DNA of 64,000 nucleotides from Antarctobacter aquimaris (GTDB lineage: Bacteria > Pseudomonadota > Alphaproteobacteria > Rhodobacterales > Rhodobacteraceae), in contig NZ_FXYF01000007.1 in assembly GCF_900184945.1 (NCBI RefSeq), positions 186,001 to 250,000 of the forward strand, given 5' to 3'. Position 1 is the stretch's first letter, and each line of letters starts with the position of its first letter. The notes below the pieces were generated by a model that saw nothing but the letters and a program-made list of their open reading frames with translations, did no database searches and was not told the origin of the DNA. Positions 9,262-18,146 of this stretch are shown here, piece after piece. Position numbers and translations under genes: made by a program.

Positions 9262-9551
9262 CAGGACAGGACCTGGGCCAGGCGCATGGCCGCCGACATG
9301 TCGCCGTCGATAGCAAGCTTGCCGGACATGAAGGCGGAGGTCGGGTCGATTTCACCTTCGAGGATGGCCTGGAAGGTTTCCGCGCTGGCGGTCAGGGTCA
9401 CATCGGCGTCGTCATCCCCCGCGCGGCAGCCGTTTTCGTCGATGATCAGGCTCCCTTCGCCTTCGATCGTCATCTTTGCCGTGCCGTCAAACCCATCGCC
9501 GCCCAGTTTTTCGGTCAGGGCCGCGACGGCCGCCGTAACTGTGTCGCTCAT
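9261..9551 (-). CDS. SCP2 sterol-binding domain protein
   Basis: A 96-residue single-domain protein. The pattern of a helix (VTAAVAALTEKLGG), beta strands (GTAKMTIEGEGSLIIDENGC, ADVTLTASAETF) and the closing LEGEIDPTSAFMSGKLAIDGDMSAAM is the SCP2 lipid-carrier fold, which binds hydrophobic ligands in a tunnel. The ATG at 9551 (MSDTVTAA) was preferred to an in-frame start eight codons upstream because it matches the domain boundary. The stop overlaps the start of the downstream alpha/beta hydrolase (TGATG). Confidence 0.88.
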   Translation of the reverse strand: MSDTVTAAVAALTEKLGGDGFDGTAKMTIEGEGSLIIDENGCRAGDDDADVTLTASAETFQAILEGEIDPTSAFMSGKLAIDGDMSAAMRLAQVLS

Positions 9552-9638
9552 ATCCGCTCCTCGCCTTGCTCTCATAATCGTGCGCTGGCCAACCCGTGCG
9601 CAAGCGCTACACTAGCTCATGTTATGAGGACGGCACCC

Positions 9639-10190
9639 ATGAAATTCAAACCTACCCTCACGGCATTGGCCACCCTAGTCATGTTTTCCCTACCTTTGTC
9701 TGTACGGGCGGAAGACAGGTTGGGCGGGCTGATGCAGGAACTCAAGCAGGCCGAGACCGAGACCGCCGCGCAACGGCTCGAGAATCAGATCATCACCGAA
9801 TGGTCGAAAAGCGGCTCGGCCAGCATGGATCTGCTGCTGAAACGCGGCCGCGACGCGCTGGAGGTGAGCGACAGCGCCGCCGCGATCGAGCATTTCCACG
9901 CGCTGACCGACCATGCGCCGGATTTCGCCGAAGGCTGGCACGGGCTGGCGCTGGCCTATTTCGCCGCCGAGAACTTCGGCCCGGCGATGGATGCGCTGGA
10001 ACACGTCCTGGCGCTGAACCCCGACCACTTTGGCGCCTTGCGCGGGGTGGGGGCGATCCACGAACGGGTGGGCCACACCACGCTTGCATACCGCGCCTAC
10101 CAGAAGGTACTTGAACTCAGGCCCCATGATGCCGACGTCAAGACGGCGATGGAGCGGCTGGAGCGCGAGGCCATCGGCATCGAGCTCTGA
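9639..10190 (+). CDS. Exported tetratricopeptide-repeat protein
   Basis: A 183-residue protein with a signal peptide (MKFKPTLTALATLVMFSLPLSVRA, cut near residue 24), so it acts in the periplasm. Residues about 65-175 contain three TPR-like helix pairs (AAAIEHFHALTDHAPDFAEGW, AMDALEHVLALNPDHFGAL, AYRAYQKVLELRPHDADV). TPR modules bind protein partners; no enzymatic domain is present. An in-frame ATG five codons upstream is possible, but GAGG at 9626-9629 favours 9639. The gene is divergent from the SCP2-hydrolase pair. Confidence 0.85.
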   Translation: MKFKPTLTALATLVMFSLPLSVRAEDRLGGLMQELKQAETETAAQRLENQIITEWSKSGSASMDLLLKRGRDALEVSDSAAAIEHFHALTDHAPDFAEGWHGLALAYFAAENFGPAMDALEHVLALNPDHFGALRGVGAIHERVGHTTLAYRAYQKVLELRPHDADVKTAMERLEREAIGIEL

Positions 10191-10246
10191 GGACAGGACC
10201 GGGCACGGCGCCACCACAGGCGGCGGCCCGCAGGATAGGCGGCCCC

Positions 10247-13200
10247 ATGGCCTTGAAACCCCGGATCGCGGCCGTTCTCGGCCCGACCAATACAGGCAAG
10301 ACCCACTACGCCATCGAGCGGATGCTGGGATACCGGACCGGGGTGATCGGCTTGCCGCTGCGCCTTCTGGCGCGCGAAGTCTATGACAAGATCGTCAAGG
10401 CCCGAGGGCCCTCGGTGGTGGCGCTGGTCACCGGCGAGGAACGGATCGTGCCGCCGCGCGCGCAATACTGGGTCTGCACGGTCGAGGCCATGCCCGAGGG
10501 CATGGGCACCGATTTCGTCGCCGTGGACGAAATCCAGCTGTGCGCCGATCCGGAACGCGGCCACGTCTTCACCGACCGGCTGCTGCGGATGCGCGGCCTG
10601 CAGGAGACGCTGTTCCTGGGCTCGGACACCATGCGCGGCCCGATCTCGGCGCTGGTGCAGGGGGTAGAGTTCCTGCGCCGCGAGCGGATGAGCCAGCTGA
10701 GCTACACAGGTTCGAAAAAGATAAGCCGCCTGTCCGCGCGCACCGCGATTGTTGGGTTTTCGGTCGATAATGTATATGCCATCGCCGAACTGCTCAAGCG
10801 GCAGAAGGGCGGTGCGGCAGTCGTGATGGGGGCGCTTTCGCCGCGGACGCGGAACGCTCAGGTTGATCTCTACCAGAACGGCGAGGTCGATTACCTGGTG
10901 GCCACCGACGCCATCGGCATGGGGCTGAACTTGGACATCGACCACGTCGCCTTTTCCTCGCTGACCAAGTTCGACGGGCGGCGGATGCGGCCGCTGCAAC
11001 CCAACGAGTTGGCGCAGATCGCCGGGCGGGCCGGGCGGGGCATGGCCAACGGCACCTTTGGCGTCACCGGAGAGGCGGGGCCGATTCCCGACGAATGGGC
11101 GCAGGCGATCTGCAACCACCAGTTCATGCCGCTGAAAAAGCTGCAATGGCGCAGCGCCGCGCTGCGCTTTGGCTCCATCGCGGCGCTGGAGGCGAGCCTC
11201 GACGCCAGCCCCGACCACGAGATGCTGTCCAAGGCGCGCGAGTCCGACGACCTGCGGGCGTTGCGGGCGCTGGCGGCCGAGGCCGAGGTGCAGGCGCGGG
11301 CCTCGGACGTGGCCTCGGTGCAGCTGCTGTGGGACGTCTGCCGGATCCCCGACTTTCGCGGCATCTCGGCAGCCGAACACGCGGACCTGCTGGGCACGAT
11401 CTTTGGTCATCTGCACGAACGCGGCCGAGTTCCGGACGATTTCCTGGGCCGGCAGGTCAACCGGATCGACCGGACAGATGGCGACATTGACACATTGTCG
11501 AAACGACTGGCGTATATCCGCACATGGACCTATGTCGCGCAGCGCAGCGGCTGGGTTGCCGACGAAGACCATTGGCGCGGGCGGACACGCGCTGTAGAAG
11601 ACGCCCTGTCGGACGCTCTGCACGAGCGGCTGACGCAGAGATTTGTAGACCGGCGCACCAGCGTGCTGCTGCGCCGGTTGAAGCAGAAGGAGGCCCTTTT
11701 GGCCGAAGTGAACGATCAAGGGGAAGTCACCGTCGAGGGTCATCTCGTCGGGCGGCTTGAGGGGTTCCGGTTCCGTCAGGACAAGGACGCGACGGGCCAG
11801 GAAGCGAAAACGCTGCGGCAGGCCTCGTTGCAGGCGCTTGCGCCGCATTTCCACCTGCGCGCGGACCGGTTCTACAACGCACCGGACACCGAGATCGACT
11901 TTACCGAGCAGGGCGGCCTGATGTGGGGCGACCAGGCGGTGGGCCGGCTTGCCAAGGGTGACGACCCGATGAAGCCGCGCATCGTGGCCTTTGTCGACGA
12001 AGAGGCAGGCCAGGACGTGGCCGCCAAGGTCGAACGGCGCCTGCAGCACTTCATGGACCGCAAGATCGCCGCGCAGTTCGAACCGCTGTTGAAGATGCAG
12101 AACGACGAGGCCCTGACCGGGCTGGCGCGCGGCTTTGCCTTCCGGCTGGTCGAGGCGATGGGGATCATCCCCCGCGCCGAGGTGGCCGATGACGTCAAGG
12201 CGCTGGACCAGGACGCGCGCGGCGCGCTGCGCCGCCACGGCGTGCGCTTTGGCCAGTACACGATCTTCATGCCGCTGCTGCTGAAGCCCGCGCCGACGCG
12301 CCTGCGGCTGGTGCTGTGGTCGCTGGCCAACGGGCTGGACGAACTCCCCGAGGCGCCGCCTCCGGGGCTGGTGACGGTGCCCAACATCGCGGATGTCCCG
12401 GCGCAGCACTACATGCTGGCCGGCTACCGCAAGTCGGGCGCGCGGGCGATTCGCATCGACATGCTGGAGCGCCTGGCCGACATGTTGCGCGCCGAGGACA
12501 GCCGCGCCGGGTTCGAGGCCAAGGCCGACATGCTGTCGATCACCGGCATGACGCTGGAGCAGTTCGCGGACCTGATGCAGGGCCTGGGCTACAAGGCCGA
12601 GAAGGGTGAGCGCGCCAAGGTCAAGCCGGCGGATGCCGTGATCGCCGAGGATGCCGCGCCAGCCGAGGACGCCCCGGTCATGGATGCAACCGCCGGAACC
12701 CCGGATGGGCAGCAGCCGGATGCCGACCTGACGCCCGCACCCGCCGATGTCGCCGAGCCTGTCGCGCGACTGCCGGATGAAGGCGAGGCGCCGATTTCCG
12801 CGGAACCGGCCGAGCCGGTGGCAGAAGATCCGGTTCCCGCCACGCCTGAGGAAGAGATCTTGCCGGGTCACGCCCCGGACGAGGCTCTGGCCGGGCCCGA
12901 GATGGAGGTCTTTTACACCTTCACCTGGGGCGGGATGCGCAATGCCAACGCCCGTCGCGGCGGCGGCAAGCCGCGCCGCGAGGCACGCGGCGGTGATGCC
13001 CCGCGCGGAGAGCGCGCAGCCGATGCGCCGCGCGGCGACCGTGGCGGGAGACCGCAGCGCGGTGATCGTGACCGGACCGAGCAGGGCGGTGACCGCCCAC
13101 GCGGCAAGGGCGGCAAGCCGGGCAAGGGCAAGGGCAAGGGCGGCGGCAAGCCCGAAGGCGGCAAGACTTTTGAGGCCCGCCCGCCGCGCAAGGAAAAGCC

Positions 13201-13258
13201 GATCGATCCCGACAACCCCTTTGCAGCCGCGCTGATGGGACTCCGGGACAAGACCTGA
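10247..13258 (+). CDS. Suv3-like DExH RNA helicase with basic disordered tail
   Basis: A 1003-residue superfamily-2 helicase. Motif I is GPTNTGKTH (residues 11-19), motif II is DEIQ with the following LCADPERGHVFTDR, and motif VI is QIAGRAGRG. This set is that of the mitochondrial degradosome helicase Suv3 and its alphaproteobacterial relatives, which unwind RNA ahead of a nuclease. A helical region follows to about residue 790. The last 230 residues are an acidic Ala/Pro/Glu linker and then an Arg/Gly-rich and Lys/Gly-rich tail likely to bind RNA. Its TGA is followed directly by the GTG of the S4 protein, so the pair is an operon. Confidence 0.9.
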   Translation: MALKPRIAAVLGPTNTGKTHYAIERMLGYRTGVIGLPLRLLAREVYDKIVKARGPSVVALVTGEERIVPPRAQYWVCTVEAMPEGMGTDFVAVDEIQLCADPERGHVFTDRLLRMRGLQETLFLGSDTMRGPISALVQGVEFLRRERMSQLSYTGSKKISRLSARTAIVGFSVDNVYAIAELLKRQKGGAAVVMGALSPRTRNAQVDLYQNGEVDYLVATDAIGMGLNLDIDHVAFSSLTKFDGRRMRPLQPNELAQIAGRAGRGMANGTFGVTGEAGPIPDEWAQAICNHQFMPLKKLQWRSAALRFGSIAALEASLDASPDHEMLSKARESDDLRALRALAAEAEVQARASDVASVQLLWDVCRIPDFRGISAAEHADLLGTIFGHLHERGRVPDDFLGRQVNRIDRTDGDIDTLSKRLAYIRTWTYVAQRSGWVADEDHWRGRTRAVEDALSDALHERLTQRFVDRRTSVLLRRLKQKEALLAEVNDQGEVTVEGHLVGRLEGFRFRQDKDATGQEAKTLRQASLQALAPHFHLRADRFYNAPDTEIDFTEQGGLMWGDQAVGRLAKGDDPMKPRIVAFVDEEAGQDVAAKVERRLQHFMDRKIAAQFEPLLKMQNDEALTGLARGFAFRLVEAMGIIPRAEVADDVKALDQDARGALRRHGVRFGQYTIFMPLLLKPAPTRLRLVLWSLANGLDELPEAPPPGLVTVPNIADVPAQHYMLAGYRKSGARAIRIDMLERLADMLRAEDSRAGFEAKADMLSITGMTLEQFADLMQGLGYKAEKGERAKVKPADAVIAEDAAPAEDAPVMDATAGTPDGQQPDADLTPAPADVAEPVARLPDEGEAPISAEPAEPVAEDPVPATPEEEILPGHAPDEALAGPEMEVFYTFTWGGMRNANARRGGGKPRREARGGDAPRGERAADAPRGDRGGRPQRGDRDRTEQGGDRPRGKGGKPGKGKGKGGGKPEGGKTFEARPPRKEKPIDPDNPFAAALMGLRDKT

Positions 13259-13639
13259 GTGGCTGAACCGGCTGTCAGGATCCGCATCGACAAGTGGCTC
13301 TGGCATGCGCGTTTCTTCAAGACGCGCACGCTGTCGGCCAAGGCGGTGTCATCCGGTCCGTGCCGGGTCAACGGAACGCCGGTCGCCAAGCCGGCGTTCC
13401 TGGTCACCCCGGGGGACGTGCTGACCTTTTCCCAGGCGCGCGACGTCCGGGTGATCCGCGTCGTGGCCCTGGGGGAGCGACGCGGCCCGGCACCGGAGGC
13501 GCAGGCGCTTTACGATGACCTGGACCCGCCGAAGGCGCGCGCGCCGGACCTGGCGGCACCGCATGCCGAAAGCGGTGGCCGACCGACCAAGAAGGATCGC
13601 CGCATGCTCGAAAAGTCGCGGTCCTCTGCGCTTGAATGA
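13259..13639 (+). CDS. S4-domain RNA-binding protein (HslR/Hsp15-like)
   Basis: A 126-residue protein. The N-terminal S4 domain reads RIDKWLWHARFFKTRTLSAKAV followed by GPCRVNGTPV, the usual RNA-contact helix and turn. In Hsp15 this fold rescues stalled 50S subunits carrying nascent chains. A basic tail (GRPTKKDRRMLEKSR) follows. The start is a GTG placed immediately after the stop of the helicase gene with no gap, which indicates translational coupling and a shared RNA-related role. Confidence 0.88.
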   Translation: MAEPAVRIRIDKWLWHARFFKTRTLSAKAVSSGPCRVNGTPVAKPAFLVTPGDVLTFSQARDVRVIRVVALGERRGPAPEAQALYDDLDPPKARAPDLAAPHAESGGRPTKKDRRMLEKSRSSALE

Positions 13640-13694
13640 TCCGGGTCACTGGATTACGTAGCCCCAAACGCGCCTGTTCAGGATCGAGAGTTCC

Positions 13695-14033
13695 ATGACT
13701 TACGTCGTCACCGACAACTGCATCGCCTGCAAATACACCGACTGCGTCGAGGTCTGCCCGGTGGATTGTTTTTACGAGGGCGAGAACGCGCTGGTGATTC
13801 ACCCGGACGAATGCATCGACTGCGGCGTGTGCGAACCGGAGTGCCCGGCCGACGCGATCCGCCCCGACACCGAACCGGATATGGACAAATGGGTCGAGTT
13901 CAACCGCAAGTACGCGGAACTCTGGCCGGTGATCATCACCAAGAAAGACCCGCTGCCCGGGGCCGAGGATCGCGATGGCGAAACCGGCAAGCTGGACAAG
14001 TATTTTTCGGAAAAGCCCGGCGAGGGCGGCTGA
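13695..14033 (+). CDS. fdxA: 7Fe ferredoxin FdxA
   Basis: A 112-residue electron carrier. The first cluster site is [17 protein letters not shown] and the second [15 protein letters not shown], the spacing of a ferredoxin with one 3Fe-4S and one 4Fe-4S cluster. The C-terminal part ([15 protein letters not shown]) is the conserved extension of the FdxA family in Alphaproteobacteria. It is followed by 272 bases and then carD, an order that is common in this group. The start ATG at 13695 has a GAGAG purine run upstream. Confidence 0.95.
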   Translation: MTYVVTDNCIACKYTDCVEVCPVDCFYEGENALVIHPDECIDCGVCEPECPADAIRPDTEPDMDKWVEFNRKYAELWPVIITKKDPLPGAEDRDGETGKLDKYFSEKPGEGG

Positions 14034-14305
14034 CGATTCGGTCAGCGTCTTCCGGCGGCGCCTGAGCTTTTCCACGCAAGATGCTGAAAACGGCCGGTTT
14101 ACGCCGATTCCGCGATGCTGCTAGGATGTGCATTCGATTCATGTTATACATTTGCTTCATATGATGACTGCAAGCGCGTGGCATGCTGCCCAAGCGCCCT
14201 TCGGGGCCTAGCCAAACCAAATCACATCCAGATGAACGGGAATCCTGTGATCCCCGCTCGTCTTTTTGTCGCCTGTCGACCTTCGAGTTGCGAGGAAAGA
14301 GCTAA

Positions 14306-14812
14306 ATGACCAAGAGCAAAAAACCCGACTTCCGCCCGAACGAGTACGTTGTTTACCCGGCGCATGGCGTCGGCCAGATCGTGTCGATCGAAAAGCAGGA
14401 GATCGCGGGGATCAGTCTCGAACTCTTCGTGATCTCCTTTGAAAAGGACAAGATGACGCTCCGCGTGCCGACGCACAAGGCAACCGAGGTGGGCATGCGC
14501 TCGCTCTCGTCGCCGGACGTGGTGAACGAGGCCATGAAGACCCTCAAGGGCAAGGCCAAGGTCAAGCGCGCCATGTGGTCGCGTCGTGCCCAGGAGTACG
14601 AACAGAAGATCAACTCGGGCGACCTGATCGCCATCGCCGAAGTGGTGCGCGACCTGCACCGCGCCGACGACCAGCGCGAGCAGTCCTACTCGGAGCGCCA
14701 GCTTTACGAAGCCGCGCTCGAGCGGCTGACCCGCGAAATCGCCGCCGTCTCCGGTGACGAGGCCGCCGCCGCCAAGCAGGTGGACGAGGTCCTGGGCCTG
14801 CGCGCCGCGTAA
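14306..14812 (+). CDS. CarD/CdnL-family RNA polymerase-binding regulator
   Basis: A 168-residue protein. The N-terminal Tudor-like RNA-polymerase-interacting domain is evident from the pattern NEYVVYPAHGVGQIVSIEKQ followed by FVISFEKDKMTLRVP, and the C-terminal half is a helical DNA-contacting domain (MWSRRAQEYEQKINSGDL, DLHRADDQREQSYSERQLYE). CarD/CdnL proteins bind the beta subunit and stabilise open promoter complexes, often at ribosomal and essential genes. The gene has its own 272-base leader and is closed by a strong terminator. Confidence 0.93.
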   Translation: MTKSKKPDFRPNEYVVYPAHGVGQIVSIEKQEIAGISLELFVISFEKDKMTLRVPTHKATEVGMRSLSSPDVVNEAMKTLKGKAKVKRAMWSRRAQEYEQKINSGDLIAIAEVVRDLHRADDQREQSYSERQLYEAALERLTREIAAVSGDEAAAAKQVDEVLGLRAA

Positions 14813-14835
14813 GCACCGGTTTCGACTGAGTATTG

Positions 14836-14867
14836 AAAACCGCGTCCCGAGAGGGGCGCGGTTTTTT
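14836..14867 (+). terminator. Rho-independent terminator of carD
   Basis: AAAACCGCG-TCCC pairs with GGGG-CGCGGTTTT in a 13-bp stem with one G-U pair and a GAGA loop, and the T-run follows at 14862-14867. It lies 23 bases after the carD stop. Confidence 0.93.
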
Positions 14868-14910
14868 CGTGTCGTGCTGTCGGTGTCGTGCTTTCGGAGC
14901 CGTGCCGGGG

Positions 14911-14961
14911 GAACGGTTTTGAAGGAAAACCGTTCGGGATGGCCCCTGGTGGGACCATCCC
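14911..14961. repeat. Two further tandem hairpins between convergent genes
   Basis: Directly after the carD terminator lie two abutting hairpins. In the first, GAACGGTTTT at 14911 pairs with AAAACCGTTC ending at 14935 (loop GAAGG). In the second, GGGATGGCCCC starting at 14936 pairs with GGGACCATCCC ending at 14961 (loop TGGT, one mismatch). They lie just before the end of the antiporter gene and could terminate its transcription from the other side. Confidence 0.7.
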
Positions 14962-14972
14962 GGGCGCCCGTG

Positions 14973-16850
14973 TCAGGCCGCGTCCTGTTTGCCGCGCTCT
15001 GTCAACGCGTTGTAGAGCGCGGTTTCAAGGTCCTTCTCCAACTCGCGGGAGCGGGTGATGTAGGCCGCGTTCTCGGCCGGCGGGATCGAGGGATCCCAGA
15101 GCGACGCAAGTTCCTGGATGGTCTCGCGGTCATGGTAATAGAAGGTCTCTTCGGCGAGCGCGGCCTCGTATTCGCTGAGGCCCACGTTTTCGAGCACGTA
15201 GCGCCCGGCGCGCAGGCTCGAATCGAACATCTCGCGCACGATGTCGTTGGCCCCGGCCTGGTAGAGCGCATAGGTGTGGTTGCGGTCGCGGGCGCGGGCG
15301 ACGATGTGCAGGTCGGGCCGAATGCGACGGGCGTAGGCGACCAGCTTGGTCGTGGCCTTGGGATCGTCGAGCGCGGCCACCAGCACGCGCGCCGAGTCGA
15401 TCCCGGCGGCATGCAGCAGTTCCGGGCGGGTCGGATCCCCGAAGTAACCCTTGACCCCGAAACGGCGCATCAGCTGGATGGTCTGCATGTCATGGTCCAG
15501 CACCACCGTGCGAAAGCCCGAGGAGGACACCAGCCGGTTCACGATCTGGCCAAAGCGGCCGATCCCGGCGATGACCACCGGGCCTTCGGTGTCGATGGTG
15601 TCGGGTTCGATCGTCTCGGCCGTGGTCGTGAACCGTTTCTTGTTGAGGTAGTCGAACAGCAGGAACAGCAGCGGCGTGATCAGCATCGTGATGGCGATCA
15701 CCAGCAGCAGCCGGTCCGCCAGCGATGCGAAAAAGACGTTCTGCTGCCGCCCGAAAGAGGCCAGGACAAAGCCGAATTCCCCCGCCTGCGCCAAGCCCAG
15801 CGTGAACAGCCACAGCCCCCGCTTGCGCAGGCCAAAGGCGCGGCCCAGCCCGTAGAGCACCATGCCCTTGACCACGATGACGGCAATCGCCAGCCCGAGA
15901 ATCAAGAACGGTTCGCGCAGGAAGCCATTGACGTTGATGCCGGCGCCCACGGTGATGAAGAACAGACCCAGCAACAGGCCCTTGAAGGGTTCCACGTCCG
16001 ATTCCAGTTCGTGCCGGAACTCGGAGTTGGCCAGCACCACGCCGGCCAGGAAGGTGCCGAGCGCCGGCGACAGGCCCACCAGGGTCATCAACAGGGCGAT
16101 GCCGATCACGATCAGCAGCGCGACGGCGGTGAACATCTCGGGCAGGCGCGAGGCATGGATGTAGCGGAACAGCGGACGCGCCCCGTAGATGCCGGCCAGG
16201 ATGATCGCGATGATCACGCCCAGCGTCACCAGTGCGGCGCCCCAGCCGGGCAGCCCTTCGACCAGCGACAGGGCGGCATGGTGCGCCTCTTCGATGGGCA
16301 CGTCGTTGGCCTCGAGAAACTCGCGCGGGCTGACGAAGACGGGCGCCGCCAGCAGCGGGAAGATCACCAGCATCGGGATGACGGCAATGTCCTGCGTCAG
16401 CAGCACGGAAAAGGCCGAGCGACCGCCATTGGTCTGCATCAGGTTCTTTTCGTTCAGCGTTTGCAGCACGATCGCGGTCGACGACAGTGCCAGCGCCAGG
16501 CCCAGCGCCAGCGCCGTCTGCCAGTGCAACCCCAGCGCCATGGCAACCGCCATCACCGCGCCGGTGGTGATCGCGATCTGCAACCCGCCAAGGCCGATCA
16601 GCCGGTGCCGCATGTCCCAGAGGGCGCGCGGCTCCAGTTCGAGCCCGATCAGGAACAGCATCATGACCACGCCGAATTCGGCATAGTGCTGGATGTCCTC
16701 GGTGTCCACGACCAGCCCAAGACCGGGTCCGATGGCAAGCCCGGCCAGAAGGTATCCCAGCACGGAGCCAAGCCCCAGGCGCGCCGCCAGGGGCACCGCG
16801 ATCACCGCGGCAAGAAGCAGGACAGAGGCCTGAAGCAGAAAGGAATCCAA
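14973..16850 (-). CDS. CPA2-family cation/proton antiporter with TrkA-N domain (Kef-like)
   Basis: A 625-residue inner-membrane protein. Residues 1-390 contain about a dozen hydrophobic segments of the Na+/H+ exchanger fold, with GYLLAGLAIGPG near the start. Residues about 410-530 form a Rossmann RCK/TrkA-N domain (VVIAGIGRFGQIVNRLV, then VVLDHD), which in KefB/KefC binds nucleotide and glutathione adducts to gate potassium efflux. A C-terminal tail of about 90 residues follows. No ancillary KefF/KefG quinone reductase is adjacent, so the exact ligand is open. Confidence 0.9.
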   Translation of the reverse strand: MDSFLLQASVLLLAAVIAVPLAARLGLGSVLGYLLAGLAIGPGLGLVVDTEDIQHYAEFGVVMMLFLIGLELEPRALWDMRHRLIGLGGLQIAITTGAVMAVAMALGLHWQTALALGLALALSSTAIVLQTLNEKNLMQTNGGRSAFSVLLTQDIAVIPMLVIFPLLAAPVFVSPREFLEANDVPIEEAHHAALSLVEGLPGWGAALVTLGVIIAIILAGIYGARPLFRYIHASRLPEMFTAVALLIVIGIALLMTLVGLSPALGTFLAGVVLANSEFRHELESDVEPFKGLLLGLFFITVGAGINVNGFLREPFLILGLAIAVIVVKGMVLYGLGRAFGLRKRGLWLFTLGLAQAGEFGFVLASFGRQQNVFFASLADRLLLVIAITMLITPLLFLLFDYLNKKRFTTTAETIEPDTIDTEGPVVIAGIGRFGQIVNRLVSSSGFRTVVLDHDMQTIQLMRRFGVKGYFGDPTRPELLHAAGIDSARVLVAALDDPKATTKLVAYARRIRPDLHIVARARDRNHTYALYQAGANDIVREMFDSSLRAGRYVLENVGLSEYEAALAEETFYYHDRETIQELASLWDPSIPPAENAAYITRSRELEKDLETALYNALTERGKQDAA

Positions 16851-16971
16851 TGGTGTCCCCGATACAGAAGCTCGGGGTCATATTGCGCGGCACGGATCGA
16901 AAGAGGCAACCGGACAGATGCATCTTTTGCCGGAAATGCAGGCAGCCGGTGCCCGCTGGGCGCTCTCTGGC

Positions 16972-17898
16972 CTATTCCGCCGGCAACAGGGGCGCCTGCG
17001 GGCGTGGCAGGCGCGGACGCAGGCGCGACCAGCGCGGCGTGACCTCCTGTGGCAACAGGGCACGCAGGCGCACCAGGGGCAGCCGACCGTCCAGGACCGC
17101 GCGGTAGAGGGCAAAGACGCCCTCGCGCAGGTAGGGGGACCAGTGGCAGATCAGCCGGTCGGGCGGGGCCACCGGGTAGCCCGCGCCGCGCAGCGCCGCG
17201 AGGCTGTGCGGGTTGTCCAGCTGCAGCGTGACCAGCCGGGGATGGCGCAGCCGGCCGTGCCCCAGCATGCGGTCGCCGCGGCGTTCCGGCGCGATGAGCC
17301 GCTCCAGCATGAAATCGTAGAGGTCGTTCTCGCGCGTGGTGACGTTCAGGACCTCGGTCTCGGCGCCGCCGGGGCTGTCTAGGGCCGCGCGCGCCGTTTC
17401 GCCGTATTCGGCGGCGGCCAGCAGCACGGCCCGGCCGATGGTGCCCGGCGGCCCGGCGCGCAGGGCCGCCAGCGCGACCCGCGCGCCCAGCGAATGCGCG
17501 ATCACGTTGACCTGGCGGTCCGGGTCGATGGCGCGAATCTCGGCCGCCAGCGCGGCCAGTCCGTGCCCGGCCTCGACCGCGCGCCGGTGCGCCGCCCAGA
17601 TCGAGCCGCGCGCCGGCCAGCCCAGCGAGATGCCCAGCGCCCCGCCAGAGCGGCCGGTCAGCCCCAGCTGGTCCGGCCAACTGACGATACGACGGTCCCG
17701 GAGTTGCGGCGCATGTGCCAGAAGCGAGGCATGGGGGCAATGGACCGGATGCCCCGGCAGGTACTTGTAACCATGCACCATCAGGGTCACCGGTCCCGCG
17801 TTGGCGGCCAGTTTCCGACGCAGGGCGGGCCGGACCTGGTCCGCTTCGCCGTGCAGGCGGGGCTCTCCGTTCTTCACCGTGATGCGTAGCATTGGCAT
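16972..17898 (-). CDS. Alpha/beta hydrolase
   Basis: A 308-residue protein. VTLMVHGYKYLPGHP (about residues 37-51) is the oxyanion strand, and VNVIAHSLGARVAL contains the nucleophile elbow with Ser in the G/A-H-S-L-G motif. The histidine is probably in the LDNPHSLAALR segment. The pattern is that of a cytoplasmic esterase of the broad DUF900/lipase group; no signal peptide is seen and the substrate is unknown. It starts at MPMLRITVKNG; a second Met two codons later is equally possible. Divergent from metZ, sharing a 248-base regulatory gap. Confidence 0.78.
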   Translation of the reverse strand: MPMLRITVKNGEPRLHGEADQVRPALRRKLAANAGPVTLMVHGYKYLPGHPVHCPHASLLAHAPQLRDRRIVSWPDQLGLTGRSGGALGISLGWPARGSIWAAHRRAVEAGHGLAALAAEIRAIDPDRQVNVIAHSLGARVALAALRAGPPGTIGRAVLLAAAEYGETARAALDSPGGAETEVLNVTTRENDLYDFMLERLIAPERRGDRMLGHGRLRHPRLVTLQLDNPHSLAALRGAGYPVAPPDRLICHWSPYLREGVFALYRAVLDGRLPLVRLRALLPQEVTPRWSRLRPRLPRPQAPLLPAE

Positions 17899-17985
17899 GG
17901 CAGCGTCCCACTACATCTTGTGTGTGGCCTCTACGCCAAGGCTGCGACGGTTTGGTGAAGCTGCGGTTACATCGCTGTGACACCC

Positions 17986-18014
17986 TTGCAATGCATCCTT
18001 AACGGTTCTATGCC
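17986..18014 (+). promoter_or_regulatory. Candidate promoter of metZ
   Basis: TTGCAA at 17986-17991 and TATGCC at 18009-18014 are separated by exactly 17 bases. Transcription from this pair would start at about 18020, the first bases of the riboswitch. The match to the sigma-70 consensus is moderate, so the position relative to the riboswitch is the main support. Confidence 0.5.
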
Positions 18015-18018
18015 ATCG

Positions 18019-18087
18019 CCCGTGGCGATTTGTAACCGGATTGCGGGCCACGGGGGGCGGCGACCCTTCAGAATCCGCTAAAGAGGT
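18019..18087 (+). promoter_or_regulatory. SAM-II riboswitch
   Basis: The conserved parts of the SAM-II (metA-motif) aptamer are present in order: CGTGGCGATTTG at 18021-18032, CCGG at 18036-18039, TTGCGGGCCACG closing the P1 stem by 18052, and the downstream CGCTAAAGAG pseudoknot strand at 18076-18085. GTGG pairs with CCAC as required. This class binds S-adenosylmethionine and turns off methionine synthesis genes in Alphaproteobacteria, in agreement with metZ starting 60 bases later. Confidence 0.88.
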
Positions 18088-18131
18088 CAGACGAGAGGCT
18101 CCTTTCGCTTGACCGCGATCGGGGCTTTTTT
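18085..18131 (+). terminator. Expression platform: competing antiterminator and terminator
   Basis: A terminator can form from GCTCC-TT-TCGC (18098-18108) and GCGA-TC-GGGGC (18115-18125), followed by six T at 18126-18131. A competing hairpin pairs GGTCAGACGAGAG (from 18085) with CTTTCGCTTGACC (to 18114), with one mismatch. The two structures share 18102-18114 and exclude each other, and the first strand of the competitor abuts the aptamer's pseudoknot strand. This suggests SAM binding favours the terminator; the coupling is inferred. Confidence 0.65.
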
Positions 18132-18146
18132 GTTGGGAGAGAACCC

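Noticed and set aside
10097-13306. A 1069-codon minus-strand reading frame opposite the helicase
   Set aside because: Codon mirror of the Suv3-like gene, low complexity, no motif.
14101-14305. A specific carD promoter (TATACA near 14145)
   Set aside because: No acceptable -35 element at 16-18 bases upstream; not reported as a feature.
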